Shown here: positions 16,331-25,263 of the stretch, piece by piece
How the letters are laid out: each line of letters starts with the position of its first letter
Numbering within the stretch: position 1 is the first letter of the stretch
Assembly (NCBI RefSeq): GCF_900116435.1
Contig: NZ_FPAZ01000008.1
Span: forward strand, 62,001-126,000
Reading direction: 5' to 3'
DNA length: 64,000 nucleotides
From: Pseudoalteromonas lipolytica
GTDB lineage: Bacteria; Pseudomonadota; Gammaproteobacteria; Enterobacterales; Alteromonadaceae
Translations under genes and position numbers: made by a program
Notes under the pieces: model-generated
Databases searched by the model: none
What the model was told of the DNA's origin: nothing
What the model saw: the letters and a program-made list of their open reading frames with translations, nothing else

Positions 16331-17467
16331 ATGAATCAAACAGTGGAACAAACAATGAAAAAAGTAGGATTAGTCGGTTGGCGGGGCATGGTTGGCTCTG
16401 TGTTATTGGATCGTATGCAGCAAGAAAATGATTTTTCTCAAATCGACACGACTTTTTTCACCACCTCACAAACCGGTCAATTAGGCCCTGATATTGCGGG
16501 CCCAGCAAAACCACTTCTTGATGCAAACGACATTACTGCGCTTTCGCAAATGGATATTATTGTTACCTGCCAAGGCGGCGATTACACAAAAGCCGTTTAC
16601 CCGCAGTTGCGCGAGTCTGGTTGGCAAGGTTACTGGATTGATGCTGCGTCGGCACTGCGTATGAGTGACGACAGTATTATCGTGCTTGACCCTGTAAACA
16701 AAGATGTGATTGAACAAGGGTTAGAGCAGGGGGTTAAAACCTTTGTTGGCGGCAATTGTACTGTATCACTTATGTTACTTGCGCTTGGTGGATTATTTGA
16801 ACAAGACTTGATTGAATGGGTCAGCCCAATGACATATCAAGCAGCTTCAGGCGCCGGTGCTCGCAACATGAAAGAGTTAATTGCACAAATGGGCGCAATT
16901 CACGAAACGGTTGCTGACAAACTGGCTGATCCTAATGCCGCTATTCTTGAAATTGACAAATTAGTCACCGAAAAAATTGCATCAAGCGATTTACCACAAG
17001 ACCAATTTGGCGTGCCTTTGGCGGGTAGCCTTATCCCTTGGATTGATGTGCCAATGCCAAGCGGTCAAAGTAAAGAAGAGTGGAAAGCGCAAGTCGAAGC
17101 TAATAAAATTTTGGGCACCAGCAAGCAGCCTGTCCCGGTTGATGGCTTGTGTGTTCGTATTGGCGCAATGCGATGCCACTCGCAAGCAATGACCATTAAA
17201 TTGCGTAAAGATATCAGCGTAGAAAAAATCGAAGAAATTCTTGCGTCTCACAATGAATGGGTCAAAGTTATTCCAAACGACCGCGATATTACAGCAACAG
17301 ACCTAACACCTGTTAAAGTGACTGGCACGTTGTCTATTCCGGTAGGCCGTATTCGTAAATTAGCTATGGGCCCAGAATATATCAGTGCATTTACGGTTGG
17401 TGACCAACTGTTATGGGGTGCTGCTGAACCACTTCGTCGTATGCTACGCATAATTGTTGATGGCTAA
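16331..17467 (+). CDS. asd: Aspartate-semialdehyde dehydrogenase
   Basis: The product reduces L-aspartyl-4-phosphate to aspartate semialdehyde for lysine, threonine, methionine and diaminopimelate synthesis. It has the N-terminal NADP-binding segment [14 protein letters not shown], the catalytic Cys in [10 protein letters not shown], the glutamine/His-rich active-site segment around [13 protein letters not shown], and the length of the proteobacterial class (about 370 aa). Two starts are possible: ATG 16331 (378 aa, weak AGGT upstream) or ATG 16355 (370 aa, GTGGA upstream), which aligns better with E. coli Asd. A terminator follows 23 bases after the stop. Confidence 0.96.
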   Translation: MNQTVEQTMKKVGLVGWRGMVGSVLLDRMQQENDFSQIDTTFFTTSQTGQLGPDIAGPAKPLLDANDITALSQMDIIVTCQGGDYTKAVYPQLRESGWQGYWIDAASALRMSDDSIIVLDPVNKDVIEQGLEQGVKTFVGGNCTVSLMLLALGGLFEQDLIEWVSPMTYQAASGAGARNMKELIAQMGAIHETVADKLADPNAAILEIDKLVTEKIASSDLPQDQFGVPLAGSLIPWIDVPMPSGQSKEEWKAQVEANKILGTSKQPVPVDGLCVRIGAMRCHSQAMTIKLRKDISVEKIEEILASHNEWVKVIPNDRDITATDLTPVKVTGTLSIPVGRIRKLAMGPEYISAFTVGDQLLWGAAEPLRRMLRIIVDG

Positions 17468-17490
17468 AATTAAGTTGTAATAGTTAAATC

Positions 17491-17516
17491 AGGCTGGCAC
17501 TTTGCTGGCCTTTTTA
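17491..17516 (+). terminator. Rho-independent terminator of asd
   Basis: GGCTGGC/GCTGGCC stem with two wobble pairs, followed by five T. Confidence 0.75.
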
Positions 17517-17533
17517 AGCAATAAAGGAAAGTA

Positions 17534-18145
17534 ATGCACACACCCAGCAAGTGGAAAATGACACCGGAGCGAGTCTCACAATTTATAAAAACCTATAGCT
17601 TTGCGTTGATGGTAGACAGTGAATTTGAAGCCACACATTTGCCTTTAGTATACAAAGCTGATGAGGGGGAATTGGGGACCTTGTATGGTCATGTATCACG
17701 TGCAAATCGTCATGGTAAGGGCTTAGATAAAACCTGCGTATTAGTGGTTTTTAGTGGTCCGCATAGCTATATATCTCCAACCTGGTATGCAGAAAAACCT
17801 GCTGTGTCGACGTGGAACTACGCTGCGGTCCATGTTCAAGGTGAGGTTGAATATCTTGATAATGAGAATACCTTAGCCTGCTTAGATGAGTTAATTAGCC
17901 AGTATGAGCCGAGTATTTTACACGATACCGACTTGCTACCTGCTGATTACCAAGCAAAACTACTGCGCGGTATTGTCGGAATTAAAATTAATGTTCAGTC
18001 AGTACAAGCAAAAGAAAAACTTGGCCAACACAAGTCAGCAGCGGATCAACAAGGTGTTGTTGCAGGGTTACAAGCTGATACACACTCAGATGCACAGGCT
18101 TTATTGCGCTATATGCTTAAACACGAAATTGGAATAGGCAGCTAA
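17534..18145 (+). CDS. PaiB-like FMN-binding protein
   Basis: The 203-aa product matches the PaiB/FMN-binding split-barrel family. Typical motifs are LPLVYK, LYGHVSRAN, VVFSGPHSYISPTWY and VSTWNYAAVHVQGEV, with the Trp-Asn-Tyr segment lining the flavin site. PaiB in Bacillus was described as a negative regulator of sporulation and protease genes; in other bacteria these proteins may be flavin- or heme-handling enzymes. AAAGGAAAG precedes the ATG. It has no operon partner. Confidence 0.9.
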   Translation: MHTPSKWKMTPERVSQFIKTYSFALMVDSEFEATHLPLVYKADEGELGTLYGHVSRANRHGKGLDKTCVLVVFSGPHSYISPTWYAEKPAVSTWNYAAVHVQGEVEYLDNENTLACLDELISQYEPSILHDTDLLPADYQAKLLRGIVGIKINVQSVQAKEKLGQHKSAADQQGVVAGLQADTHSDAQALLRYMLKHEIGIGS

Positions 18146-18395
18146 TTTGCATCCTGCAAAAGCTGCCAATTGGTTGGAAGGTCATTAGCGCTTGGTTTGT
18201 TAAATATTTGTTTCATTACTAGAGGTAAAGCTAGTCTACAATGTATATCTGTCAACCTATTGTCATATCATAAATAAATTAAAGACTTGAACCACTTGCC
18301 TACCCAACTTTGTGCCTAATAAATTTCCAACTATTTATTTGCTCAATTGAAACCACCTCACTATATTTTCGTAAGTACTTAGTTGGAAGTCTACA

Positions 18396-19187
18396 ATGAA
18401 CATCTCACAAGCCTCACAACTATCTGATTCTACAACACAGCAACAACAAGCTCTTGAAATGGCAGCGACTGCAATTAATGAAATGGCTGCGACAGCGAAT
18501 GAGGTCTCCGCAAGTTGTGCGAATGCAGCAGAGCTTGCAACGCAAACACAGCATGCTTCTGAGCTTGGACAAAATGTCATTTCAGAAACTGTAGAGAGTG
18601 TTGTGTCGCTTTCTACTGTGATAACAAAAGCGACTCAAGATATCACTCAGCTTGATGCTGAAAGTGAAAATATCATGTCGATTCTCAGTGTCATAAGAGG
18701 CATTGCTGAGCAAACAAACTTATTAGCACTGAATGCTGCAATAGAGGCTGCTCGAGCGGGCGATCACGGTCGTGGATTTGCTGTGGTTGCTGATGAGGTT
18801 CGTGCGCTGTCGCAAAGAACGTCTGAGTCAACGGAGGAAATAGCAACCCAACTTAGTACGCTTCGCAAAATGTCTGACCAAGTATCCAAAGAAATGGCCG
18901 CAAGTTGAAACCGCACTCATAAAACCGTTGAGCTTGCACATTCTGCGCAACAGCAGTTTAGCGAGATCACATCGTCTATTGTCAATATTAGTGACCTTAA
19001 CACACAAATAGCGACTGCAGCCGAGGAGCAGCAGCATGTAGCAGAAGACATAAACCGCAATGTTGTCGAAATTAAAAATGCGGCAGACGATGTAAGTGAC
19101 ATTGCACAGAGTGCGCGTCAAAATGGTGAAAGACTTAATCAGCTGTCTCATTTACTGACAGACTTAGTGGGTAAATTTAAGGTATGA
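18396..19187 (+). pseudogene. Chemotaxis receptor signalling domain, truncated and interrupted by a stop
   Basis: The frame encodes the cytoplasmic helical hairpin of a methyl-accepting chemotaxis protein. It has methylation-type helices ([16 protein letters not shown]), the highly conserved tip [20 protein letters not shown] and [22 protein letters not shown] at 18906-18908 interrupts it, yet the same frame continues without a shift for another 92 codons (EEQQHVAEDINRNVVEI) to the natural stop at 19185. The sensor and membrane parts are missing, and the upstream 250 bp show no trace of them. An ATG with TTGGAAG upstream could still express a 170-aa fragment. It most likely arose by 5' deletion plus one nonsense change (for example CGA to TGA). 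Confidence 0.85.
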
Positions 19188-19337
19188 GGTGCAACAGCCT
19201 AATGTTTTCTTTTCTAATTCATCTCGGGGTTTAGTAGGTAGTTACACTTACTCTGTTTCCATTTTATTACTTTTTATTGATTTGGTAATACATAAAGGCT
19301 AATTTGAGGTTTAGACTGTAAAGCGTATAAGTTAAAT

Positions 19338-20879
19338 ATGACGAGAAAAATACTAAAATCAGCTCAAAATAATCAAGCACTCTATATTATTTGTTTAATG
19401 CTTTTTCTCGTTGTTGCTTTTCACCTTCTGGTTAGTTATCTGCAAGTCAGCTATCAAAAGGAATTTTCGCAATCTTTGTTATCAAAAGCTGAAGACATAT
19501 CAAGCGATTTAGGCTCTTCTATTCAGGAGGCTTCAGCATTATCTCCTCTTGAGTGTGATGCTCAGACAATCAATAAGTTGCGCATTATTCTTTCTAAACA
19601 TGAATTTACGCATGACTTAGGTTTGATTTTTAATAATAAAGTTAATTGCTCAGCAAATTGGGGACTTCTTGCTGATTCAACGCCACTTGACAGTGTTTTG
19701 TATCATTCTCCATCGGGCTACTATTTTGCTTCTCAAGTTGCGAATATTTTTCCTGTTGCAGCGAAATATGACATTACAAATAAAGGGAGTGTAATTGCCT
19801 TTACAATTAATGCCCCTTTTAAAAACTTTGATCAATTAAATAAAAATTTTTCATATAAAATTATTTCAAAGAATAGAAAATACACCTTTCATAACTATGC
19901 GGCACACTACCAGTTTAAAACAGATACACTGCTTAAACCGCAAGTGGTAGAAACTTGTAGCACTCAATTCCAATACTGCATTGAGACATACAATAACCGG
20001 CCTGGTTTACTGTATTTCCCTTTTTACATTTCTGCTCTTTTAATCGGTTTAATTGGGTTTATTAGCTTTTTAATTGCTTACTCAATTTGTTCATATTTAG
20101 ATAAAAGCCACTCAATGGAATTTAGGTTTCGTAAAGCCATTGAAAACGAAGAATTATATTTGGAGTATCAGCCAATACTCGAGCTGAAAAGTAACAAAAT
20201 TATTGGTGTAGAAAGTTTGATAAGGTGGAAAGATTCTGTTTACGGTAATGTTTCGCCAGAGCTTTTTTTAGGTATTGCAGAGCAGCTAAGTTTGTATCCA
20301 ACTCTTGCGTATAACTCGGTCAAAAAAGCGCTTAATGAACTTTCGCCTGTTTTACGTGCTGATTCTGATTTCAGCGTGGCAATCAACATTAACGCTTATG
20401 AAATTCAAACAAAAGAGTATTTAGATTATTTATATGATTTATGCACTGAAAATAAAATAAAACCACAGCAAATCAAAATTGAAATCACCGAGCGAATAGA
20501 GCTTCCATTGGACGAATTGTCATGTTTTGCTTCAAAAGCTAAAACATACGGCTTCTCTATTTCTCTTGATGATTTTGGAACAGGAGTTTCAAACCTAGTG
20601 TGGTTAACCGAAATCAATTTTGATGTGATCAAAATAGACAAGGTTTTCACTCAATCAATATCTGATGAGTTGAAGCAAGAAATGTTGTTAGCCATTATGT
20701 CATTAATAACAAACCTAAACCGCACTGTTATTTTTGAGGGGGTTGAGACAGTTGAAGAATATAACTTTATTAAAAATTACAATGACGACTATCAGGTTCA
20801 AGGCCAAGGTTGGTACTTTTACAAGTCGTTGCCTTTAACTGAGTTATTGCATGTATTAGGCCAGCAAGGTGGCGATTAA
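19338..20879 (+). CDS. CSS-motif EAL-domain cyclic-di-GMP phosphodiesterase
   Basis: The 513-aa membrane protein has an N-terminal helix (~16-36), a periplasmic region with Cys residues in LECDAQ and VNCSANWG resembling the CSS redox-sensing domain, and a second helix (YISALLIGLIGFISFLIAY). A cytoplasmic EAL domain follows. Catalytic elements are present: GVESLIRW (a Ser version of EAL), NININA, KIEITER, LDDFGTG, IKIDK, EGVET and QGQGWYF. It should hydrolyse cyclic-di-GMP and so favour motility over biofilm, with activity tuned by periplasmic thiol state as in the E. coli CSS-type phosphodiesterases. It lies next to the broken chemotaxis gene but is not clearly cotranscribed. Confidence 0.92.
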   Translation: MTRKILKSAQNNQALYIICLMLFLVVAFHLLVSYLQVSYQKEFSQSLLSKAEDISSDLGSSIQEASALSPLECDAQTINKLRIILSKHEFTHDLGLIFNNKVNCSANWGLLADSTPLDSVLYHSPSGYYFASQVANIFPVAAKYDITNKGSVIAFTINAPFKNFDQLNKNFSYKIISKNRKYTFHNYAAHYQFKTDTLLKPQVVETCSTQFQYCIETYNNRPGLLYFPFYISALLIGLIGFISFLIAYSICSYLDKSHSMEFRFRKAIENEELYLEYQPILELKSNKIIGVESLIRWKDSVYGNVSPELFLGIAEQLSLYPTLAYNSVKKALNELSPVLRADSDFSVAININAYEIQTKEYLDYLYDLCTENKIKPQQIKIEITERIELPLDELSCFASKAKTYGFSISLDDFGTGVSNLVWLTEINFDVIKIDKVFTQSISDELKQEMLLAIMSLITNLNRTVIFEGVETVEEYNFIKNYNDDYQVQGQGWYFYKSLPLTELLHVLGQQGGD

Positions 20880-21036
20880 AATACGTATAAAAATACATAT
20901 AATCATCATTGCCCTTGTTGGTTATCACTTATGGCGGGTGCACGGCCCTTTTTGTATAAACAGAAATAGAACGTTTATTCAGTTTTAAATGGCAAGGGGA
21001 AACCCTTTGAGCAGTGCATGATGCCTTACAGTATGA

Positions 21037-21071
21037 CTCACAGCTGCCCACTCGAATATGAAAGCTGTGAG
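21037..21071. repeat. Intergenic inverted repeat
   Basis: CTCACAGCT and AGCTGTGAG are separated by 17 bases in the 291-bp gap 20880-21170. No T-run or gene is seen. It may be an operator or a transcript-end structure for the phosphodiesterase gene. Confidence 0.5.
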
Positions 21072-21170
21072 CTTATCAGTTATTTAATACGTTATTCACG
21101 CTTATCTTTTGCTTATTTAGTTATTCGGGATATGCTGGCACAACGAAATCTAATTAATCAGAAGTAGCAA

Positions 21171-21551
21171 ATGAAGCTTAATCAAGTCACGTTACCAGTA
21201 AAAAACATGAATGAGGCGGTGGCTTTTTATTTAACTCTTGGTTTTATTCAAATTGTAGATACACCTCACTACGCGCGTTTTAAATGTACCAATGGAGACG
21301 CGACATTTTCGCTGTCGTTAGAAAGCGGGGACTTTAAGAGTCATGCTGTTATCTATTTTGAAGAAGAACATCTTGATGCTCTTTACTCGAGCCTTGTTAA
21401 AAAGGGAATTACTTTTGAACAACCGCCAACAGCGCAGCGCTACTTATGGACAGAAGCTATTTTGAAAGACCCTTCAGGTAACAAAATTAAACTGTATTGG
21501 GCAGGTGAAAACCGCTTGAATCCACCATGGAAAGTGGAAAAACGTGGATAA
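21171..21551 (+). CDS. VOC-family (glyoxalase/bleomycin-resistance fold) protein
   Basis: The 126-aa product has two beta-alpha-beta-beta-beta modules: LNQVTLPVKNMNEAVAFYL at the start and ILKDPSGNKIKLYWAG near the end. These are typical of single-domain VOC proteins that bind a divalent metal. The metal ligands cannot be fixed by eye and the substrate is unknown. It is convergent with the ion channel gene. Confidence 0.85.
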   Translation: MKLNQVTLPVKNMNEAVAFYLTLGFIQIVDTPHYARFKCTNGDATFSLSLESGDFKSHAVIYFEEEHLDALYSSLVKKGITFEQPPTAQRYLWTEAILKDPSGNKIKLYWAGENRLNPPWKVEKRG

Positions 21552-21556
21552 AATAA

Positions 21557-21584
21557 AGGCGCTAGGTTTTGCACTCTAGCGCCT
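21557..21584 (-). terminator. Terminator between VOC gene and channel gene
   Basis: AGGCGCTAG/CTAGCGCCT perfect 9-bp stem with a 10-base loop. The T-rich tract TTTATTTTAT follows on the minus strand, so it mainly serves the channel gene; on the plus strand it would be a weak stop. Confidence 0.7.
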
Positions 21585-21612
21585 CATAACTAAAAACTGT
21601 TAAATAAAAAAG

Positions 21613-22422
21613 TTATTTTCTTTCTTTAAGTAATTGTTTTAGCTCTGCCATTTCAGCTTGTAATTGAACAATTTGGCCTTTTGTGGCGGGCATGTCATCG
21701 TCGCTCGTTTGTTCTTCACGCGCATTACGATGCTCTTCAGACATGACTTCTAATATGGCACCGACCATCATATTTAAGAACACGAATGCAGTTAAGAATA
21801 TAAACGTTAAGTAGAAAATCCAGCTTAGTTTATACACCGCCATGGTTTCATACATTACGTCGGTCCAGTCTTCAAAGGTGGCAATACGAAATAGAGTTAG
21901 CATTGAAATTGACACATCGCCCCACAAAACAGGGTTAATATCGGCAAATAACATGCTACCCATTGCGGCATATATGTAGAAGATAACGAACATTAACAGG
22001 GCGATATAGCCCATTTGCGGTATGGCTTTTAATAGCGAATTAACCAACAATCGCAGCTCTGGGATCATCGACACTAATCGCAAAACGCGGAAAATACGTA
22101 ACAGCCTTGCGATGAAAATAGTTGACCCCGCAGCAGGATAAAGGCTTCCGACGACGATGATAAAATCGAAAATATTCCAGCCTTTTGTAAAAAAGTCTTT
22201 TATGCCACGGCTGGCAATAAAGCGGATCACAAGCTCAATCAGAAAGAAGACAGTGATCCCCATGTCCATCCAGTGCAAGGCAATTTCTGCGGTTGGATGT
22301 AACGAGTACGTGTGCGCGCCAACAGTTAACGCCGAAATAACAATGACCGCGATAACAAATGATTGAAAAATTTTACTTTTATCGATACGCTGAAACAGCT
22401 CTTGTAACTGCGACAACATCAT
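21613..22422 (-). CDS. Voltage-gated cation channel, bacterial NaV/CaV type
   Basis: The 269-aa product has the six-helix plan of a bacterial voltage-gated sodium channel. S1-S3 span about residues 20-95. The S4 sensor ARLLRIFRVLRLVS carries Arg at every third position. The S5-pore-S6 part runs from YIALLMFVIFYIYAAMGS to FLNMMVGAILEVM. The selectivity filter reads TFEDWTD. A C-terminal coiled coil (IVQLQAEMAELKQLL) would hold the tetramer together. NavAb-type sodium channels have TLESWSM; the engineered calcium channel CavAb has TLDDWSD, so the extra acidic residues here suggest calcium permeation. AAGGGT precedes the start. It is monocistronic by layout. Confidence 0.93.
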   Translation of the reverse strand: MMLSQLQELFQRIDKSKIFQSFVIAVIVISALTVGAHTYSLHPTAEIALHWMDMGITVFFLIELVIRFIASRGIKDFFTKGWNIFDFIIVVGSLYPAAGSTIFIARLLRIFRVLRLVSMIPELRLLVNSLLKAIPQMGYIALLMFVIFYIYAAMGSMLFADINPVLWGDVSISMLTLFRIATFEDWTDVMYETMAVYKLSWIFYLTFIFLTAFVFLNMMVGAILEVMSEEHRNAREEQTSDDDMPATKGQIVQLQAEMAELKQLLKERK

Positions 22423-22508
22423 AGATGACCCTTTGGTAATAAGATTTTAAACCCACGCAATATACAGTAAAACACAGTGCCAATGTATAACTTAAGAAAG
22501 GAAATTTA

Positions 22509-22715
22509 ATGTTTTTTAACGCTTTAAAGTTTGTGGCTTTAGCAGCCTTATTCGTTATGCTGAGTGCATGTAGCTCTGATGCACGGTATCACGAAATTCA
22601 ATCGGCCCGTTTAAATGAATGCAATTACTTAGCAGATAAAGAGTATCACGAGTGTGTAAAACGCCAAGAAGACAGTTACGAAGAATTTAAAAAACAACAA
22701 GTTGAAAATGACTAA
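22509..22715 (+). CDS. Small lipoprotein
   Basis: The 68-aa product has a hydrophobic signal and lipobox LSAC at residues 18-21, then a charged helical mature part with Cys at NECNYL and HECVKR. The second pair suggests one disulphide. AAAGGAAA precedes the ATG. Its stop overlaps the next gene's start, so the two are coupled. Function unknown. Confidence 0.8.
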   Translation: MFFNALKFVALAALFVMLSACSSDARYHEIQSARLNECNYLADKEYHECVKRQEDSYEEFKKQQVEND

Positions 22716-22980
22716 AACCGAAAAACGCCTTGATAAAGCCATTCGTGTTGCGTTAACTCACGCGTGTGAGCAAGCTAAAGAGACAGTCAGTGAGTTTTTA
22801 TGGCTAACTCATACCGCTGACTTAAAAAAACTGCCTCAATCACTTAAAATAAAGTGTTTTTTCAATACGTTGCCAATTAACGAAAATCAAAAGCAACTGA
22901 TAGTAAACTTAATTATTGATGAACTTAATACGATAGATATAACTATAAACGCGAAGGCAATTTCATTTTTAAAGGAATAA
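22708..22980 (+). CDS. Hypothetical helical protein, 90 aa
   Basis: Not recognised. The ATG at 22708 overlaps the end of the lipoprotein gene and is preferred over a TTG at 22702. The product is a small cytosolic helical protein starting MTKTEKRLDKAIRVALTHAC, with FLWLTH and KKLPQSLKIKCFF segments. It forms a tight cluster with the genes on either side (overlap upstream, two bases downstream). Confidence 0.65.
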   Translation: MTKTEKRLDKAIRVALTHACEQAKETVSEFLWLTHTADLKKLPQSLKIKCFFNTLPINENQKQLIVNLIIDELNTIDITINAKAISFLKE

Positions 22981-22982
22981 AT

Positions 22983-23432
22983 ATGTTTTTGAATTTAACG
23001 GCGAAGCACATGTTATCTTTGAATTCAGCACTGTCTGTGTTGTTTTTAGGCGTGGGTGTTTATGGCATACTGTCTGACGACGCGTTGCCGTTTCCATCAT
23101 TTAGCGCTTTTGTTGCTGCCGTTTTTTTTGCTCTGCAAGCCGTTCGCTCAACAGATAAATTTGCTGCAAAAACCGCACTGAGTAACACGCTAATTGCAAC
23201 AAATACTCACCTTAAAGTAACGCAGTTTTATTACAGCTCGAAAGAGCAGTTGCTTGAATTAAATCGAATTACTGAGTTTAAAGTCGCCGATAATTACTTA
23301 GCGGTCATTCTGGATAGAAATGGTCAAGGCTATGATTTTCAAATTAAAGGAAAATCAGACGCTATAATCGAAAGACTTAACGATATCATTCCCCATCAAG
23401 CGCTTAAAAACACGTCAATCACACGGGTTTAG
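22983..23432 (+). CDS. Membrane protein with two N-terminal helices, unknown function
   Basis: The 149-aa product has two membrane helices (LNSALSVLFLGVGVYGIL and FSAFVAAVFFALQAV) and a C-terminal beta-rich part (LIATNTHLKVTQFYYSS, YLAVILDRNGQGYDFQI) that resembles a small PH-like domain. It is probably in one transcription unit with the two preceding genes. No function can be read. Confidence 0.7.
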   Translation: MFLNLTAKHMLSLNSALSVLFLGVGVYGILSDDALPFPSFSAFVAAVFFALQAVRSTDKFAAKTALSNTLIATNTHLKVTQFYYSSKEQLLELNRITEFKVADNYLAVILDRNGQGYDFQIKGKSDAIIERLNDIIPHQALKNTSITRV

Positions 23433-23491
23433 TTTGGTAACTGCGCCACAAATAGCTATAATCGGCAAAAATTAATGAAAGAGACTTTGCT

Positions 23492-23686
23492 ATGGCAGTG
23501 CCTACGCGTTCACAAATTTCTATTGGTTGTGAAGTGAATATTGTATTAAAGCAAGATCAACGAACAGGTCAGTTAACCCAAGGTGTGGTGTCACGTATTT
23601 TGACAAAATCACCTAACCATCCACACGGCATAAAAGTGCAGTTAGACGATGGTCAAGTAGGTCGTGTAAAAGAGATTTTATCATGA
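23492..23686 (+). CDS. YwbE family protein (DUF2196)
   Basis: The 64-aa product contains the family signature: RSQISIGCEVNIVLKQDQRTG at the N-terminus and LTKSPNHPHGIKVQLDDGQVGRV at the C-terminus, a small beta-barrel of unknown role that is widespread in bacteria. Its last codons overlap the next gene in an ATGA junction (23683-23686), indicating translational coupling. Confidence 0.92.
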   Translation: MAVPTRSQISIGCEVNIVLKQDQRTGQLTQGVVSRILTKSPNHPHGIKVQLDDGQVGRVKEILS

Positions 23687-24210
23687 GTGTGTTAACCGAA
23701 GCTGAGTTTTGGCAGTTAGTTACCGCAGAAGATAAAACCGCGGAGCCTGAGTCTGTATGTAATGCATTAAAAGCAAAGCTAACTGACTTATCTGATGAAC
23801 AGTTGATGGAATTTGATAAGCAGTTTAGTCTTCGCATGCGTAAAGCCTACACATGGGACTTATTCGGTGCTGCCTTTGTAATGGCAGGTTGTAACGACGA
23901 TTACGGATTTTCAGAGTTTTTATGTTGGCTGATTTCACGTGGCGAGCAGGTATTTATAAATGCCCTTGAAAACCCGGATTCAATCGCTGACTGTACACCG
24001 GTTTATCATTTAAATGAGCAACCTTACCCTTATTTAGATGAGTATGATCTTATCGCAGGTATGCTGTACGAAGAGCGAAATGATGATGAACTGCCGTTTA
24101 TTCCGTCGGGGCTTGAACAGCCAAAAGGCAAGCGCTTTAAAGATAAAGCTAAGTTTTTAAAACAAACCTACCCAAATCTATACGCAAAATACTGGCAACA
24201 ACCAAATTAA
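23683..24210 (+). CDS. DUF4240 family protein
   Basis: The 175-aa product matches DUF4240: N-terminal FWQLVTAEDKT, then the segment AYTWDLFGAAFVMAGCNDDYGFSEFLCWLISRG with its conserved acid pair and Trp. A C-terminal part is rich in aromatic and acidic residues (DEYDLIAGMLYEE). It is coupled to ywbE by a 4-base overlap. Function unknown; proteins of this family are sometimes linked to toxin-immunity or WGR contexts, but no such neighbour is present here. Confidence 0.85.
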   Translation: MSVLTEAEFWQLVTAEDKTAEPESVCNALKAKLTDLSDEQLMEFDKQFSLRMRKAYTWDLFGAAFVMAGCNDDYGFSEFLCWLISRGEQVFINALENPDSIADCTPVYHLNEQPYPYLDEYDLIAGMLYEERNDDELPFIPSGLEQPKGKRFKDKAKFLKQTYPNLYAKYWQQPN

Positions 24211-24212
24211 TA

Positions 24213-24236
24213 TAAAGCACCGTTCAGGTGCTTTTT
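24213..24236 (+). terminator. Rho-independent terminator
   Basis: AAAGCACC-GTTCA-GGTGCTTTTT stem-loop with five T, right after the DUF4240 gene. Confidence 0.88.
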
Positions 24237-24400
24237 AATGGCCTAATACATACCTTTCTAAAGCTCATCAACAATTTATTAGTACCCAAATCAAATCATT
24301 TTGTGTTATATTATTCATGTTTAATTCAGCACAATTAACAACATAAATCAGCAGACTAGATTAATTCGGTTTGCTACAACACATATCAAAGGAAATGACA

Positions 24401-24817
24401 GTGTCAGAAAATGTTTATCAAGCCCCAGAAGCAAACCTCGCTTCGGCATCAACAGAAACTACCACTTTAACGATGAAAGAAATTTTGTTTTCTTTTAATG
24501 GTCGTATACCTAGAAAAACCTATTGGTATTCTTTCTTAGGTATTATCGTAGCTTCATTTGTTTTTATGTTCTTAGTCGCATTATTAACAGCGGGTAATGA
24601 AACAGCAATTTCTGTGATCACACTAATCTTTTATATCCCACTTATGTGGGTTTCGCTTGCGGTTCAAGTAAAGCGCTGGCATGACCGTAATAAATCAGGT
24701 TGGTGGGTACTGATTGGCTTAGTTCCTGTTATTGGTGGTATTTGGGCGTTAATTGAAAATGGTTTTTTAGCGGGTGATGAAGCTGAGAACCGTTTCGGTA
24801 AGCCAACTGTTTTATAA
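24401..24817 (+). CDS. DUF805 family inner-membrane protein
   Basis: The 138-aa product has the DUF805 layout. A cytosolic N-terminus precedes FSFNGRIPRKTYW (the conserved GR-x-x-R-x-x-[FY]W motif). Three or four membrane helices and the motif VKRWHDRNKSGWW follow. The GTG at 24401 is chosen because AAAGGA sits seven bases before it, although ATG 24395 is also in frame. Proteins of this family are small membrane proteins of unknown role. Confidence 0.9.
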   Translation: MSENVYQAPEANLASASTETTTLTMKEILFSFNGRIPRKTYWYSFLGIIVASFVFMFLVALLTAGNETAISVITLIFYIPLMWVSLAVQVKRWHDRNKSGWWVLIGLVPVIGGIWALIENGFLAGDEAENRFGKPTVL

Positions 24818-24827
24818 GTCTTTGCAG

Positions 24828-24850
24828 TGTGCTCTAATGGCTAGAGCACA
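24828..24850. repeat. Hairpin after the DUF805 gene
   Basis: TGTGCTCTA/TAGAGCACA perfect 9-bp stem with a 5-base loop. There is no clear T-run, so it may be a weak terminator or RNA stability element. Confidence 0.6.
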
Positions 24851-24868
24851 CATAATTCAGCCTTTACG

Positions 24869-25255
24869 ATGAGCCATTTAACGACACTTCAAATTGCCCG
24901 CTTTATTATCAGCTTTAGTTGGCTTTATCATGGGTTGATGCCAAAACTTATCCATATTGCCCCCTTAGAACAACAAATGACGGCAAGTTTTGGTTTTAAT
25001 GCTGAAATTTCAATGCTCATCACTCGGGCAGCTGGCATAGGTGAAATTATATTTGCCGTGCTGTTTTTTATCTTCTACCGTTCAATCTTAATCAATATTC
25101 TCAATATAGCCGCTTTAGTTGGACTAATGCTGTCTGTTGCCGTTTTACAACCTGCACTTTTAATCGAAGCGTTTAATCCTGTGACTACAAACCTCGCAAT
25201 TATCGCGTTTAGTGTTGTATTAATAAATGAGCTTAAAGGTACTCAACGTCAGTAA
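24869..25255 (+). CDS. DoxX-like membrane protein
   Basis: The 128-aa product has four membrane helices and the DoxX-like opening ARFIISFSWLYHGLMPKL, followed by TRAAGIGEIIFAVLFF. These proteins are small quinone- or redox-associated membrane proteins in some pathways, but most members are uncharacterised. The ribosome site is weak, and the gene is convergent with the LysR regulator nine bases away. Confidence 0.8.
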   Translation: MSHLTTLQIARFIISFSWLYHGLMPKLIHIAPLEQQMTASFGFNAEISMLITRAAGIGEIIFAVLFFIFYRSILINILNIAALVGLMLSVAVLQPALLIEAFNPVTTNLAIIAFSVVLINELKGTQRQ

Positions 25256-25263
25256 TATTGTTA

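Noticed and set aside
18906..18908. TGA as selenocysteine codon
   Set aside because: Chemotaxis signalling domains have no selenocysteine position; a nonsense change is simpler.
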